A DNA stretch of 15,143 nucleotides from Chloroflexota bacterium (GCA_021812735.1 JAKAMV010000139.1:1-15143), one strand, 5' to 3'; positions 7,297 through 14,574 are shown, counted from the first letter of the stretch. The notes: generated by a model not told the origin, from the letters alone. Numbers and translations are program-made.

Positions 7297-8217
7297 ATGG
7301 AGTCCGACGCGCCCAACCGCCAGACCGATCATCCGCACGCCCGGCGCCTGCCGGTGACCGAGGCGCACACGCACGAGCACGAAGGGCTCGACCCGGCGCA
7401 CGCGCACGCCCACGCCGACGTGTGGCTCAGCGACGTCTCGGCGGGCTACGGCCAGCGGGTGGCGCTGGAGCATGTCTCGGTCGCCGTGGAGCCGGGCAGC
7501 CTGCTCGCGGTCGTCGGGCCCAACGGAGCCGGGAAGTCCACGCTCCTCAAGCTGATGGCCGGGCTCGCCCAGCCGTGGACGGGCCGGATCGAGGTGCTCG
7601 GCCAGCCCGCCGGCCGGGAGGCGCGACGCGTCGCGTACGTCCCGCAGGCGGAACTCGTTGACTGGGCGTTCCCGGTGACGGTGGAGGACGTCGTCACGAT
7701 GGGCCGCTTCCCGCGCCTCGGCCCCGTGCGCCGGCCCGGGGCCGACGACCGCCGGTCGGTGCACCGGGCGCTCGAGCAGGTGGGCATGGGCCACCATCTC
7801 CGCACCCAGATCGGACGACTCTCCGGAGGCCAGCGCCGCCGTGTCTTCCTCGCCCGTGCCCTCGCCGCGGAGCCGGACCTGTTCCTCCTCGACGAGCCGG
7901 TGACCGGCATCGACGCCACCACGCAGGAACTCCTGATGGACATCCTCGAGGCGCAGGCCGAGCGCGGCAAGACGGTGGTCGCCACCACGCACGACCTCGC
8001 CTGCGCGGCCCAGCGGTTCCAGCAGGTGCTCGCGATCAATCGCACGGTCGTGGCCTACGGGCCGTCCAACCTGGTCCTCGACGCCGACGTCCTGGCCCGC
8101 GCCTACGGCGGCCACCTGCTCGTCCTCGACGGCCGGACCGTCGTCCTCGACGACGCCCACCACCACGACGACGCCGCCCCGGGGGAGCGCCACTTCCACG
8201 AGGGGGAGCACCACTGA
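7297..8217 (+). CDS. znuC: Zinc ABC transporter ATP-binding protein with His-rich ends
   Basis: The 306-aa ATPase powers metal import through the permease encoded next. Visible motifs are Walker A GPNGAGKST (74-82), signature LSGGQ (175-179), Walker B LFLLDEP (195-201) and the H-loop His232 in TTHD. The family core is flanked by two histidine-rich tails. The N-terminal one has eight His between 12 and 39 (for example TEAHTHEHE and HAHAHAD). The C-terminal one has seven between 288 and 306, including HHH and ending EHH. These could bind zinc on the cytoplasmic side, but that is inference. ATG 7297 is preferred over in-frame GTG 7210 because the upstream 29 codons overlap the promoter and look non-coding. 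The stop overlaps the permease ATG (TGATG). The symbol is by family and context. Confidence 0.9.
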   Translation: MESDAPNRQTDHPHARRLPVTEAHTHEHEGLDPAHAHAHADVWLSDVSAGYGQRVALEHVSVAVEPGSLLAVVGPNGAGKSTLLKLMAGLAQPWTGRIEVLGQPAGREARRVAYVPQAELVDWAFPVTVEDVVTMGRFPRLGPVRRPGADDRRSVHRALEQVGMGHHLRTQIGRLSGGQRRRVFLARALAAEPDLFLLDEPVTGIDATTQELLMDILEAQAERGKTVVATTHDLACAAQRFQQVLAINRTVVAYGPSNLVLDADVLARAYGGHLLVLDGRTVVLDDAHHHDDAAPGERHFHEGEHH

Positions 8218-9113
8218 TGGACCTCGTCCTCGATCCGCTCCAGTACGGCTACTTCCTCCGCGCCCTGGCCGCGTCGGCGCTCGTGGGCACGGTGTGCGCG
8301 GTCGTGGGCACGTACGTCGTCCTGCGCGGCGTCGCGTTCATCGGCGACGCCATCGCCCACGCCGGGTTCCCGGGCATCGTGGCGGCCTATCTCCTCGGCT
8401 GGCCGCTCTACCTCGGCGCCTCCGTGGCCGCGGTCGGGACGGCCCTCGCGATCGGCGTGGTGACGCGGCGGGCAGGCATCCGGCAGGACACCGCGATCGG
8501 CGTCCTGTTCGCCGGCACGTTCGCCTTCGGCGTGTTCCTGTTCAGCACGATCTCCGGCTACGTCGCCGACCTGTTCAGCTTCCTGTTCGGCCAGGTGCTG
8601 GCGATCAGCCCGACCGACCTGCTGGCGCTGTCGGTCCTCGGGCTGGGTGTGATCGCGACCGTGGCCGTACTGTGGAAGGAGCTCCTGTACGCCACGTTCG
8701 ACCCGCTCGGGGCCGCCGCGTCTGGGATCCAGGTCGACCGGCTCGAGCTGCTGTTCCTCGCCCTCGTGGCCGTGACGATCGTGGTCAGCCTGCAGGCGGT
8801 GGGCATCATCCTTGTGGTCGCCATGCTCGTGACCCCGGCGGCCACCGCCCAGCTGGTGACGGTGCGGTTCACGCGGCTGATGCTCTCGGCGGCCCTGATC
8901 GGCGTGGCGAGCGCCGTCGTGGGGCTGTACATCTCGTACTGGCTCGACGTGGCCAGCGGCGCGACGATCGTGCTGGTCCAGACGCTCTGGTTCGCGGCCA
9001 CGCTGCTGCTCGGCCCGCGCGGGCTGGTGGCGCGCCGGCGGGACCGGATCTCGGGCGACGCCGCGCCCGACGCGGACCCGGCGGCGGGCGGCGCGGTGGA
9101 GGCGGCCGGATGA
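8217..9113 (+). CDS. znuB: Zinc/manganese-type ABC-3 family permease
   Basis: The 298-aa polytopic protein has eight to nine hydrophobic segments and the family's recognisable stretches: LRGVAFIGDAIAHAGFPGI near residue 40, a RQDTAIGVLF segment, and VGIILVVAMLVTPAATAQLV near 195-215. These identify it as an ABC-3 (ZnuB/MntB/TroC) membrane subunit, forming the channel for metal import with the preceding ATPase. The last ~30 residues are an Asp/Ala/Gly-rich cytoplasmic tail. ATG 8217 overlaps the ATPase stop by 1 nt, and the stop overlaps the zur ATG by 4 nt (ATGA), so all are translationally coupled. Zinc rather than manganese is inferred from the neighbouring Zur and the ligand set of the binding protein. 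Confidence 0.92.
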   Translation: MDLVLDPLQYGYFLRALAASALVGTVCAVVGTYVVLRGVAFIGDAIAHAGFPGIVAAYLLGWPLYLGASVAAVGTALAIGVVTRRAGIRQDTAIGVLFAGTFAFGVFLFSTISGYVADLFSFLFGQVLAISPTDLLALSVLGLGVIATVAVLWKELLYATFDPLGAAASGIQVDRLELLFLALVAVTIVVSLQAVGIILVVAMLVTPAATAQLVTVRFTRLMLSAALIGVASAVVGLYISYWLDVASGATIVLVQTLWFAATLLLGPRGLVARRRDRISGDAAPDADPAAGGAVEAAG

Positions 9114-9562
9114 CCGGGCCGCGCGACGGCGACCGGGCCGACGCGCTCGTCTCCGCGCTGGCGAGGGCTGGCGAGCGGGTGACCCTGCCGCGTCGCGCGG
9201 TGGCCCGCCTGGTGGGCGCCCGGGACGGGCACTTCACTGCCGCCCAGCTGATCGACGACGCCGGGTCGGCCGGCGAGCCCATCGGTCGTGCGACCGTGTT
9301 CCGGGCGCTCGAGCTGTTCGCCGCCCTCGGGCTGGTGGAGCGTGTGGACCTCCCGGACGGCAACCATGCCTTCGTGGCCTGCGAGGCCGTCCACCACCAC
9401 CACGCCATCTGCACCCGCTGCGGCCGCTCGACGGATATCAGCGACGCCGGCCTGGGGGAGGCCCTGGCCGCGATCGGGCGCCAGGCGGGGTTCCGCATGA
9501 GCGCGCACCGGCTCGAGGTCTTCGGGCTGTGCGCCGCGTGCGCGGCGGCGTCGGCGCCGTGA
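9110..9562 (+). CDS. zur: Fur-family metal regulator, probably Zur
   Basis: The 150-aa protein shows the Fur fold: an N-terminal winged helix (about 10-85, with RATVFRALELFAALGLVERV as recognition and wing region) and a C-terminal metal-binding dimerisation domain. HHHH (95-98) lies before CTRC (101-104), and a second pair CAAC lies at 141-144. The two CxxC pairs are the structural zinc site, and the HHHH cluster matches the regulatory-site region of Fur/Zur. The HHHHAICTRCGR motif and the position inside a zinc-uptake operon favour Zur over Fur or PerR. It presumably represses the operon from the dyad at 7281-7295 when zinc is replete. ATG 9110 overlaps the permease stop and its own stop overlaps the next GTG. 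Confidence 0.9.
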   Translation: MTGPRDGDRADALVSALARAGERVTLPRRAVARLVGARDGHFTAAQLIDDAGSAGEPIGRATVFRALELFAALGLVERVDLPDGNHAFVACEAVHHHHAICTRCGRSTDISDAGLGEALAAIGRQAGFRMSAHRLEVFGLCAACAAASAP

Positions 9563-10467
9563 ACAGGGCCCGCGCCCTGGCGCTCGCGCTGCTGCTCGCG
9601 GCGGTCGCCGTCGCCGGCTGCGCGGTGCCGGGCGGGACGGCCGCCCCGGGCCAGGTCAGCGTGGTCACCACCACCACGGTGCTGGCCGACCTCGTGCGCC
9701 AGGTGGCCGGCGCCCGGGCATTCGTGACGAGCCTCGTCCCCAAGGGCGGCGACGTCCACACCTTCGACCCGCGCCCCTCGAGTCTGCGCGCAGTGGCGTC
9801 GGCTTCGCTCATCGTGCGCAACGGGCTGGGCCTCGACGACTGGGTGGCGGGCCTCGTCGCGAACACCGGGACGAGCGCTGCGGTGCTCGCGGCGGCCGAG
9901 GACCTGCCGGGCGTGGCGTACCTGCCGGGCGAGGGCGACGCCGCCACCGTCAACCCGCACATCTGGATGAACGTGGCCAACGCCGAGCAGATGGTCGCCA
10001 AGATCGCGGGTGCACTGACCGCGGCGGATCCCGCCGGAGCGCAGGCCTACACCGAGCGCGCGGCGGCGTACCGGGCGCAGCTGGCGCAGCTCGACGCCGA
10101 GCTCCGCACGCGGATGGTGGCCATCCCCGCGTCCGACCGGACGGTGGTCGCGTTCCACGACGCCTTCCCGTACCTCGCAGACGCGTATGGCCTGCGCATC
10201 GACGGGACGATCGTGGCCGCCCCGGGCCAGGACCCGAGCGCGGGCTCGGTCGCCGACCTGATCGCGGCGATCCGGCGGGACCACGTCAAGGCGGTCTTCG
10301 CCGAGGCCCAGTTCAACGACGAGCTGGCGCGCATGATCGCCGTCGAGACGGGCGTGGCGGTCGTGTCGGGCCTCTACGACGACACGCTGGGCGATCCCCC
10401 GCTCGACACCTACACGGCGATCATGCGCTGGGACGTGGACCAGGTCGCTCGCGCCCTCGGCGGCTGA
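9559..10467 (+). CDS. znuA: ZnuA-like metal-binding lipoprotein of the ABC importer
   Basis: The 302-aa solute-binding protein captures the metal outside the membrane and hands it to the permease. The signal ends in VAVAGC with lipidated Cys21. Cluster-A-I ligands are visible: His67 in GGDVHTFDP, His134 in NPHIWMN, and His200 in VAFHDAFPYLADAYGL, with an acidic LYDDTLGD segment (274-279) as possible fourth ligand. A His at the third position is typical of zinc binders, whereas manganese binders such as PsaA carry Glu. The usual His-rich loop of ZnuA after the first ligand is absent. GTG 9559 was chosen because it overlaps the zur stop (GTGA) and gives a standard signal peptide; an in-frame GTG at 9529 would add ten residues inside zur. 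A hairpin follows the stop. Confidence 0.92.
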   Translation: MNRARALALALLLAAVAVAGCAVPGGTAAPGQVSVVTTTTVLADLVRQVAGARAFVTSLVPKGGDVHTFDPRPSSLRAVASASLIVRNGLGLDDWVAGLVANTGTSAAVLAAAEDLPGVAYLPGEGDAATVNPHIWMNVANAEQMVAKIAGALTAADPAGAQAYTERAAAYRAQLAQLDAELRTRMVAIPASDRTVVAFHDAFPYLADAYGLRIDGTIVAAPGQDPSAGSVADLIAAIRRDHVKAVFAEAQFNDELARMIAVETGVAVVSGLYDDTLGDPPLDTYTAIMRWDVDQVARALGG

Positions 10468-10479
10468 CGCCCGGTACCC

Positions 10480-10502
10480 GGTCCTGCCAAGCGGGCAGGA
10501 CC
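10480..10502 (+). terminator. Hairpin at the end of the zinc operon
   Basis: A perfect 9-bp stem (GGTCCTGCC/GGCAGGACC) with loop AAGCG starts 13 nt after the znuA stop. No U tract follows, so termination may be partial or factor-assisted. It separates the zinc operon from the redox operon that starts about 75 nt later. Confidence 0.6.
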
Positions 10503-10576
10503 ATCGCCTGGTCGCCCGGCTGAAACCTTCCGAGGTTGGCTGGCCTCGGAGCCGTGCCACACCCAACGGAGGTCCG

Positions 10577-10636
10577 ATGCCCGCCGCGAGTACGCGCCCC
10601 GCACCCCGCCGACCCTCACTGGCAGAGGGACGCTGA
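10577..10636 (+). CDS. 19-aa leader ORF coupled to the membrane cytochrome gene
   Basis: ATG 10577 follows a strong GGAGG (10568-10572, 4-nt spacer). It encodes a 19-residue, Pro/Arg/Ala-rich peptide (MPAASTRPAPRRPSLAEGR). Its TGA overlaps the next ATG (TGATG at 10634-10638). The cytochrome gene also has its own GAGGG inside the leader (6 nt before its ATG), so the leader may be a regulatory or coupling ORF rather than a functional peptide. It has no codons typical of an attenuator run (no repeated Trp, Cys or His). Confidence 0.4.
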   Translation: MPAASTRPAPRRPSLAEGR

Positions 10637-11346
10637 TGCGGACCGGTCTCGCCACGCTGGTGGTCATCGGGGCGGTGGCGGTGCTCGTCGCCCTCGGCGT
10701 GACCGACCAGATCATCCCGGCCACCGATGCCCGCACGGCCTCGATCCGACCCTGGGTGGCCGCCCGCGCGCTCGGGATCACCGCCTATCTGCTCCTCACC
10801 GTCGAGGTGGCGGCGGGCGTCTGGCTCAGCCACCCGCGCAACAGCGGCGACCCGCGCACGTCGCGTGTGGTGTTCCCGTGGCATGAGCTGCTCACGGTGT
10901 TCACCGGGGCGTTCCTCGCCCTCCACATCGTCCTGCTGGCGGTGGACCCCTACGCGGGGGTCGACTGGCTCGGCGCGTTCGTGCCCGGGTTCTCGCAGTA
11001 CCGGACGGTGCCGGTGGCCATCGGCACAGTGGCGCTGTATGCCCTCGTCATCACCGCGGCAACCGCCAAGTGGACGCGCCTGCTGCCCGCCGGCTGGTGG
11101 CTCAAGGTGCACCGCCTGGCCGCGCTCGTCTTCCTCGCGGCGTGGGTCCACGGGGTCCTGTCTGGGACGGACAGCGTGGCGCTCCTGCCCATGTACCTGA
11201 TCACGGGCGGCCTCGTGCTGCTCGGCGTCGCACACCGCTGGTGGGCCGTCGCGTCGCGCGCGCCGCGCGGCTCGTCGGACACCGGCAACGCCAATGCCAT
11301 CTCGCTCCGCCGGCGAACGCCGGTGGGCGCACCGGAGGAGTCATGA
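10636..11346 (+). CDS. Ferric-reductase-like transmembrane cytochrome b protein
   Basis: The 236-aa protein has about six hydrophobic helices and no soluble flavin or NAD domain. Two pairs of histidines sit on two helices with the spacing used for two stacked hemes: His83 and His97 (FPWHELLTVFTGAFLALHI) and His159 and His172 (KVHRLAALVFLAAWVHG). This is the ferric-reductase-like membrane domain shared by NOX, STEAP, FRE and MsrQ proteins, which carries electrons across the membrane. With no cytoplasmic domain it needs partner proteins; the ApbE gene in the same operon points to a flavin-bearing extracytoplasmic partner. The C-terminal ~35 residues are a polar cytoplasmic tail. ATG 10636 has GAGGG 6 nt upstream. 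The stop overlaps the next ATG (ATGA). Confidence 0.82.
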   Translation: MRTGLATLVVIGAVAVLVALGVTDQIIPATDARTASIRPWVAARALGITAYLLLTVEVAAGVWLSHPRNSGDPRTSRVVFPWHELLTVFTGAFLALHIVLLAVDPYAGVDWLGAFVPGFSQYRTVPVAIGTVALYALVITAATAKWTRLLPAGWWLKVHRLAALVFLAAWVHGVLSGTDSVALLPMYLITGGLVLLGVAHRWWAVASRAPRGSSDTGNANAISLRRRTPVGAPEES

Positions 11347-11849
11347 TGTCAACAGGCCTCGTCAGGCGCCTTGCTCGCAGGGCGCTCGTGCTGGGCGCGA
11401 CCGCAGCCGTCATCGGCGGTGGGGTCGGCACCGTGCAGCTCGCCTCCGAGTGGCGTGGCGCTTCGGCCCCGCTCGACGCCGCTCCCGTGTCGGCCTCCGC
11501 CATCAACGCCGCGATGGCGGCGCAGCAGGCCCGCGCGCAGCAGCTCGCCAGCGACATCGACCAGGTGGCGTCCCAGATCAGCGACATCCGCTCGGCGCTC
11601 CAGGCCGCGAACGGCGCCATGGCGGCGCAGAACGGCAATGCGACCACCGTCCAGAGCCAACTCAAGGGGGCGCAGGCGAAGCTGGCTGCGCTGCAGGGCC
11701 AGCTCAAGGCTGCGCAGACGCGGCTCGCCCAGCTGAATGCCGCGGCCGCCCGCCAGGCCGCGCTCAATGCGGCCGCTGCCAACAAGCGCGTCGTCGTCAC
11801 CACGACCACCAGCGGCGGCGGCGAGCCGGGCGACGGGCACGGTGACTGA
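11343..11849 (+). CDS. Membrane-anchored coiled-coil protein with VVVTTTTSGG tail (unknown)
   Basis: The 168-aa product has a basic start and one N-terminal signal-anchor helix (about 12-33). An Ala/Gln/Leu-rich heptad-like coiled coil follows (about 55-140), then a short C-terminal tail VVVTTTTSGGG (150-160) and a Gly/Asp/His end. The topology predicts that the coil and tail lie outside the membrane. It contains no FMN-binding domain or SGAT motif. The next gene encodes a second protein with the same plan and nearly the same tail. Position between the cytochrome and ApbE genes suggests a role in that electron-transfer system. Two ATGs (11343, 11346) follow GGAGGAG; the second is better spaced. 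I do not recognise a named family. Confidence 0.8.
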   Translation: MMSTGLVRRLARRALVLGATAAVIGGGVGTVQLASEWRGASAPLDAAPVSASAINAAMAAQQARAQQLASDIDQVASQISDIRSALQAANGAMAAQNGNATTVQSQLKGAQAKLAALQGQLKAAQTRLAQLNAAAARQAALNAAAANKRVVVTTTTSGGGEPGDGHGD

Positions 11850-12480
11850 GCGCGTCCTGCCGCCCGTCGGTCTGCGCGCGGCGTCGGACCCGGCAGCGGC
11901 CCCGACGGGCGCGCGCAGCAACCTCGATGCCGGCGGGCGGCGCAGCGTCTGGCCCGTCGGCACCCTGGCGGCGGCGTCAGCCCGGCCGCAGGCGTCCGCC
12001 GCCCCGGTCGCCGCGACGTCGCGCGCCGCGCAATTCGCCAGGCCGCGCGGCGAGGCGCTCCTCTCCACCGCCACCCGGGCCGGCATGCTGGTGGGCGTGT
12101 CGGCGGCGGTGTACGCGGTCTTGCTGGCGGCCGTGACCGGCCTCCAGTCGCAGTCCCAGGCGGAGGTCGCTGCCCAGAACCAGCCCGCGATCGATGCCGT
12201 GGCGCAGGCCAAGGCCGCGAACGACGCGCTCGAGACGGCCATCCAGGACGCCGACGCACGCGCGCGGGCGCTGGCCTCCGAGTACGACGGGGTGACCACC
12301 GACATGACGGCCTACCAGGCGAAGTTCGCGCAGCTGAGCGCGCTGGTCGCCCAGGTCCAGGGCTCGGCCGCCAAGCTCAACGCGCACTTCACGCTGCCGG
12401 CAGTGTCGATGCACGGTGCGATCGGCGGGGGCGGCGGCACCGTCGTCGTCACCACGACGACGGCGTCCGGCAAGCCGTGA
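11842..12480 (+). CDS. Second coiled-coil membrane protein with VVVTTTTASG tail (unknown)
   Basis: The 212-aa product has a long Ala/Pro/Arg-rich cytoplasmic N-terminus (1-75), one transmembrane helix (about 81-101, GMLVGVSAAVYAVLLAAVTG) and an outside coiled coil (about 107-180, Gln/Ala/Asp-rich). A Gly-rich linker follows, with VVVTTTTASGKP at 201-212. The tail matches that of the preceding protein, with 17 identical nucleotides over the VVVTTT codons, while the rest is diverged; the two may be distant paralogues or share only a functional tail. The GTG start at 11842 overlaps the previous gene by 8 nt and lacks a clear ribosome site, suggesting coupled translation. Its stop overlaps the ApbE start (GTGA). 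No known domain is visible; a role as redox partner or ApbE substrate is inference. Confidence 0.78.
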   Translation: MTERVLPPVGLRAASDPAAAPTGARSNLDAGGRRSVWPVGTLAAASARPQASAAPVAATSRAAQFARPRGEALLSTATRAGMLVGVSAAVYAVLLAAVTGLQSQSQAEVAAQNQPAIDAVAQAKAANDALETAIQDADARARALASEYDGVTTDMTAYQAKFAQLSALVAQVQGSAAKLNAHFTLPAVSMHGAIGGGGGTVVVTTTTASGKP

Positions 12481-13502
12481 GCGCGGCCGCCGGGGCAGAC
12501 GGCCCTGGCGCGGCGGACCCCGACGGGATCCTCCGCTTCGCGGGGCGCGCCCTCGGGTCGTCGCTCGCGCTCTTCGTCCACCTGCCGCCTGGCCCGCGGG
12601 GCGCAGCGCCCCCAGCCGCCGCGGAGCGCGCCTGGGCCGCCGTCGGGGAGGAGTTCGCGGCAGTGGACGCGGCGCTCTCGCGCTTCCGAGAGGATTCCGA
12701 GCTGACCGCCCTCAACCGCCTCGCCGGGAGGGACGGCCTCGCGCTCGTCTCGTGGCGGCTGCGGACGATGCTCGCGGCAGTGCACCGGGCGGGCTGCCTG
12801 ACCGGCGGGCGCTTCGACGCGACCGTGGGCGAGGTGCTCGAGCGCATGGGTGAGCGCGGCGCCGCGACCTCGGGCCCTGCGGCGTCTGCCGAGCGTCGTG
12901 GTGGCAGGGTGGAGCTCGTGGCGCCGGGGACGCCTAGGGCGTCGCTCGTGCACGTCCCCGACCGGCCCGTGGACAGCGGCGGGATCGGCAAGGGCCTGGC
13001 CCTGCGCTGGGCGTCGGCGGCTGCGCTCGCGGCGCTGCCCCGGGGCTCCGGACTCCTGGTCGATGCCGGCGGCGACATCACGAGCGCCGGGGCCGCGCCG
13101 GTCGGCGGCTGGCGGATCGGCGTCGACGACCCGGTCGCTCCAGCCGGTGCTGCGGCGCCGCCGCTGGCGGTCTACGCGCTGGTCGACGGCGGCGTGTCCA
13201 CCTCCTCAGTGGCGGTGCGGAACTGGACCGCCCCGGACGGCGAGCGGGTCCACCACCTCGTTGACCCGACCACCCGTGCCCCGGCGCGCACCGGGCTGAT
13301 CTCGGTCTCGGTCGCCGGCCCGGACCCGGCGTGGAACGAGGTCTGGAGCAAGGCCCTGTTCCTCGGCGGCAGCGAGTCGATCGGCGAGGAGGCGCGCCGC
13401 AGGAGCATGGCCGCCTGGTGGGTGGATGCGCGGGGCCGCCTCGGGATGACCCCCGAGGCACGCGCCCGCAGCGCCTGGATCGCAGAGGGCCGCGTCGGGT
13501 AG
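12477..13502 (+). CDS. apbE: ApbE-family FAD:protein FMN transferase
   Basis: The 341-aa protein carries the ApbE hallmarks. These are an early substrate-recognition region with SRFREDSELTALNRLAG, the DSGGIGKGLAL motif (Asp166-Lys172), LLVDAGGDI (Asp196, Asp200), and GVSTSSVAVRNW followed by HHLVDPTTRAPA near the C-terminal metal site. Family members split FAD and attach FMN through a phosphoester to a Thr or Ser of an extracytoplasmic redox protein. No signal peptide is obvious in the first 20 residues, so export or topology is unclear, although many monoderm ApbE proteins also lack a classical one. GTG 12477 overlaps the previous stop (GTGA). It closes the operon, and its target should be encoded nearby, but no canonical FMN-binding domain is seen. 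Confidence 0.88.
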   Translation: MSAAAGADGPGAADPDGILRFAGRALGSSLALFVHLPPGPRGAAPPAAAERAWAAVGEEFAAVDAALSRFREDSELTALNRLAGRDGLALVSWRLRTMLAAVHRAGCLTGGRFDATVGEVLERMGERGAATSGPAASAERRGGRVELVAPGTPRASLVHVPDRPVDSGGIGKGLALRWASAAALAALPRGSGLLVDAGGDITSAGAAPVGGWRIGVDDPVAPAGAAAPPLAVYALVDGGVSTSSVAVRNWTAPDGERVHHLVDPTTRAPARTGLISVSVAGPDPAWNEVWSKALFLGGSESIGEEARRRSMAAWWVDARGRLGMTPEARARSAWIAEGRVG

Positions 13503-13505
13503 CCG

Positions 13506-13536
13506 GCCGGGCCAGTGCGCCTCAGGCGGGCCCGGC
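13506..13536. terminator. Compound hairpin between convergent apbE and ribokinase genes
   Basis: GCCGGGCC (13506-13513) pairs with GGCCCGGC (13529-13536), with a small inner CGCC/GGCG stem in the loop. It spans the 19-nt gap between the two convergent stops and the last ribokinase codons, so it could end both transcripts. No U run is visible. Confidence 0.45.
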
Positions 13537-14574
13537 GTCGGTCTCGGCGGTGCCCACCACGCCGGCTTCGTCCGGATTGACCGGCGGGGGCGGAGGGACC
13601 ATGATCCCCAACTCGATCAGCTTGTCGTTGAGATCGGCGAGCGCCGGCATGCCCTCGCGGGCGCCTGCGCGCGTGACTGACAGCGACGCGGCGACGACCG
13701 CGCGCCGGCACGCCGTCTCGAGGTCGAGGCCCACCGCGAGGGCAGCAGCCAGCGCCCCGTTGAGCGAGTCGCCGGCCCCCGTCGCGTCCACCGCCTTCAC
13801 CTTGGGCGAGCGGATCTCCAGCTGCGGGGCGTCCCGGCGCACCAGGACGGCGCCCGTGGAGCCCAGCGTGACCAGGAGGGCGCGCGTGGCGTCCGCGCCG
13901 TCGCGGGTCGCCTCGAGCAGCAGCTTGGCGGCGCGGACCGGGTCCTCGGGGACGGCCGCGGCGCGGCCCGACCGCTTGGCGTCGTCGCCCACCAGGCGCG
14001 CCAGCTCGCCGCGGTTGGGGGTGAGCACGTCGGCCAGCGCGAGCACCGCCCGGTCCAGCCCGCCCGCCGGGGCGGGGTTGAACACGGTCCACGCTCCGCC
14101 CTGGCGCCCGATCCGCAGCGCCTCGCGCGCGGCCTCGGTGGAGATCTCGTGGGTCACCAGGACCACGTCGCCCTGGTGGGGGGCGAGTCGGCCCAGGGCG
14201 GTGCGGACGTGCTCGGCGGTGAGGCCGGCGTTGGCGCCCGGGGCCACGGAGATCATGTTCTCCGCCTTGCCGTCCACGAGGATGAGCGCCACGCCCGTCG
14301 CGGTGTGGTCCAGCGTGACGAGCACGTCGGTGCCGATCCCTTCGCGCGACAGCGCGGCGCGGGCCGTGGCACCGAACTCGTCGTCGCCGAGGGCCGCCAC
14401 CAGCATCACCGGCACGCCCAGCCGCGCCGCCGCCACGGCCTGGTTGCCGCCCTTGCCGCCGTGGAAGCGGCTGAACGTGCCGCCGAGCACCGTCTCGCCC
14501 GGGGCAGGCAGCCGCTCGCCCTGGACGACCAGGTCCACGTTGACCGATCCGACGACCAGGACCCGACCGCTCAC
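13522..14574 (-). CDS. rbsK: Ribokinase (PfkB-family sugar kinase)
   Basis: The 350-aa kinase has GSVNVDLVV at the N-terminus, the first PfkB signature GGKGGNQAVAAARLG (from 39) and the second DATGAGDSLNGALAAAL, with the catalytic base Asp269 in GAGD. NPAPAGGL and TPNRGE also match ribokinase. The enzyme phosphorylates ribose (or deoxyribose) to the 5-phosphate in the cytoplasm. GTG 14574 was chosen because AAGGGG lies 8 nt upstream and it gives the standard N-terminus. Two features are unusual: the protein is longer than typical ribokinases (about 300-310 aa), and it ends in a Pro-rich extension (VPPPPPVNPDE..., about 324-350). It lies 43 nt downstream of the SDR gene on the same strand, so the two may be cotranscribed; no ribose transporter is in view. 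Confidence 0.9.
   Translation of the reverse strand: MSGRVLVVGSVNVDLVVQGERLPAPGETVLGGTFSRFHGGKGGNQAVAAARLGVPVMLVAALGDDEFGATARAALSREGIGTDVLVTLDHTATGVALILVDGKAENMISVAPGANAGLTAEHVRTALGRLAPHQGDVVLVTHEISTEAAREALRIGRQGGAWTVFNPAPAGGLDRAVLALADVLTPNRGELARLVGDDAKRSGRAAAVPEDPVRAAKLLLEATRDGADATRALLVTLGSTGAVLVRRDAPQLEIRSPKVKAVDATGAGDSLNGALAAALAVGLDLETACRRAVVAASLSVTRAGAREGMPALADLNDKLIELGIMVPPPPPVNPDEAGVVGTAETDAGPA

Noticed and set aside
10521..10549. TGAAACC element and CCGAGG/CCTCGG hairpin before the redox operon, considered as an ECF-sigma promoter or attenuator
   Set aside because: No convincing -10 partner at normal spacing, the stem is only 6 bp, and there is no U tract. It may still contain the operon promoter, but the sequence does not show it.
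8869..11235. 788-codon open frame on the minus strand
   Set aside because: It is antisense to permease, zur, znuA and the cytochrome gene, all of which have clear motifs. Its own translation is low-quality His/Arg/Glu/Asp-rich sequence.
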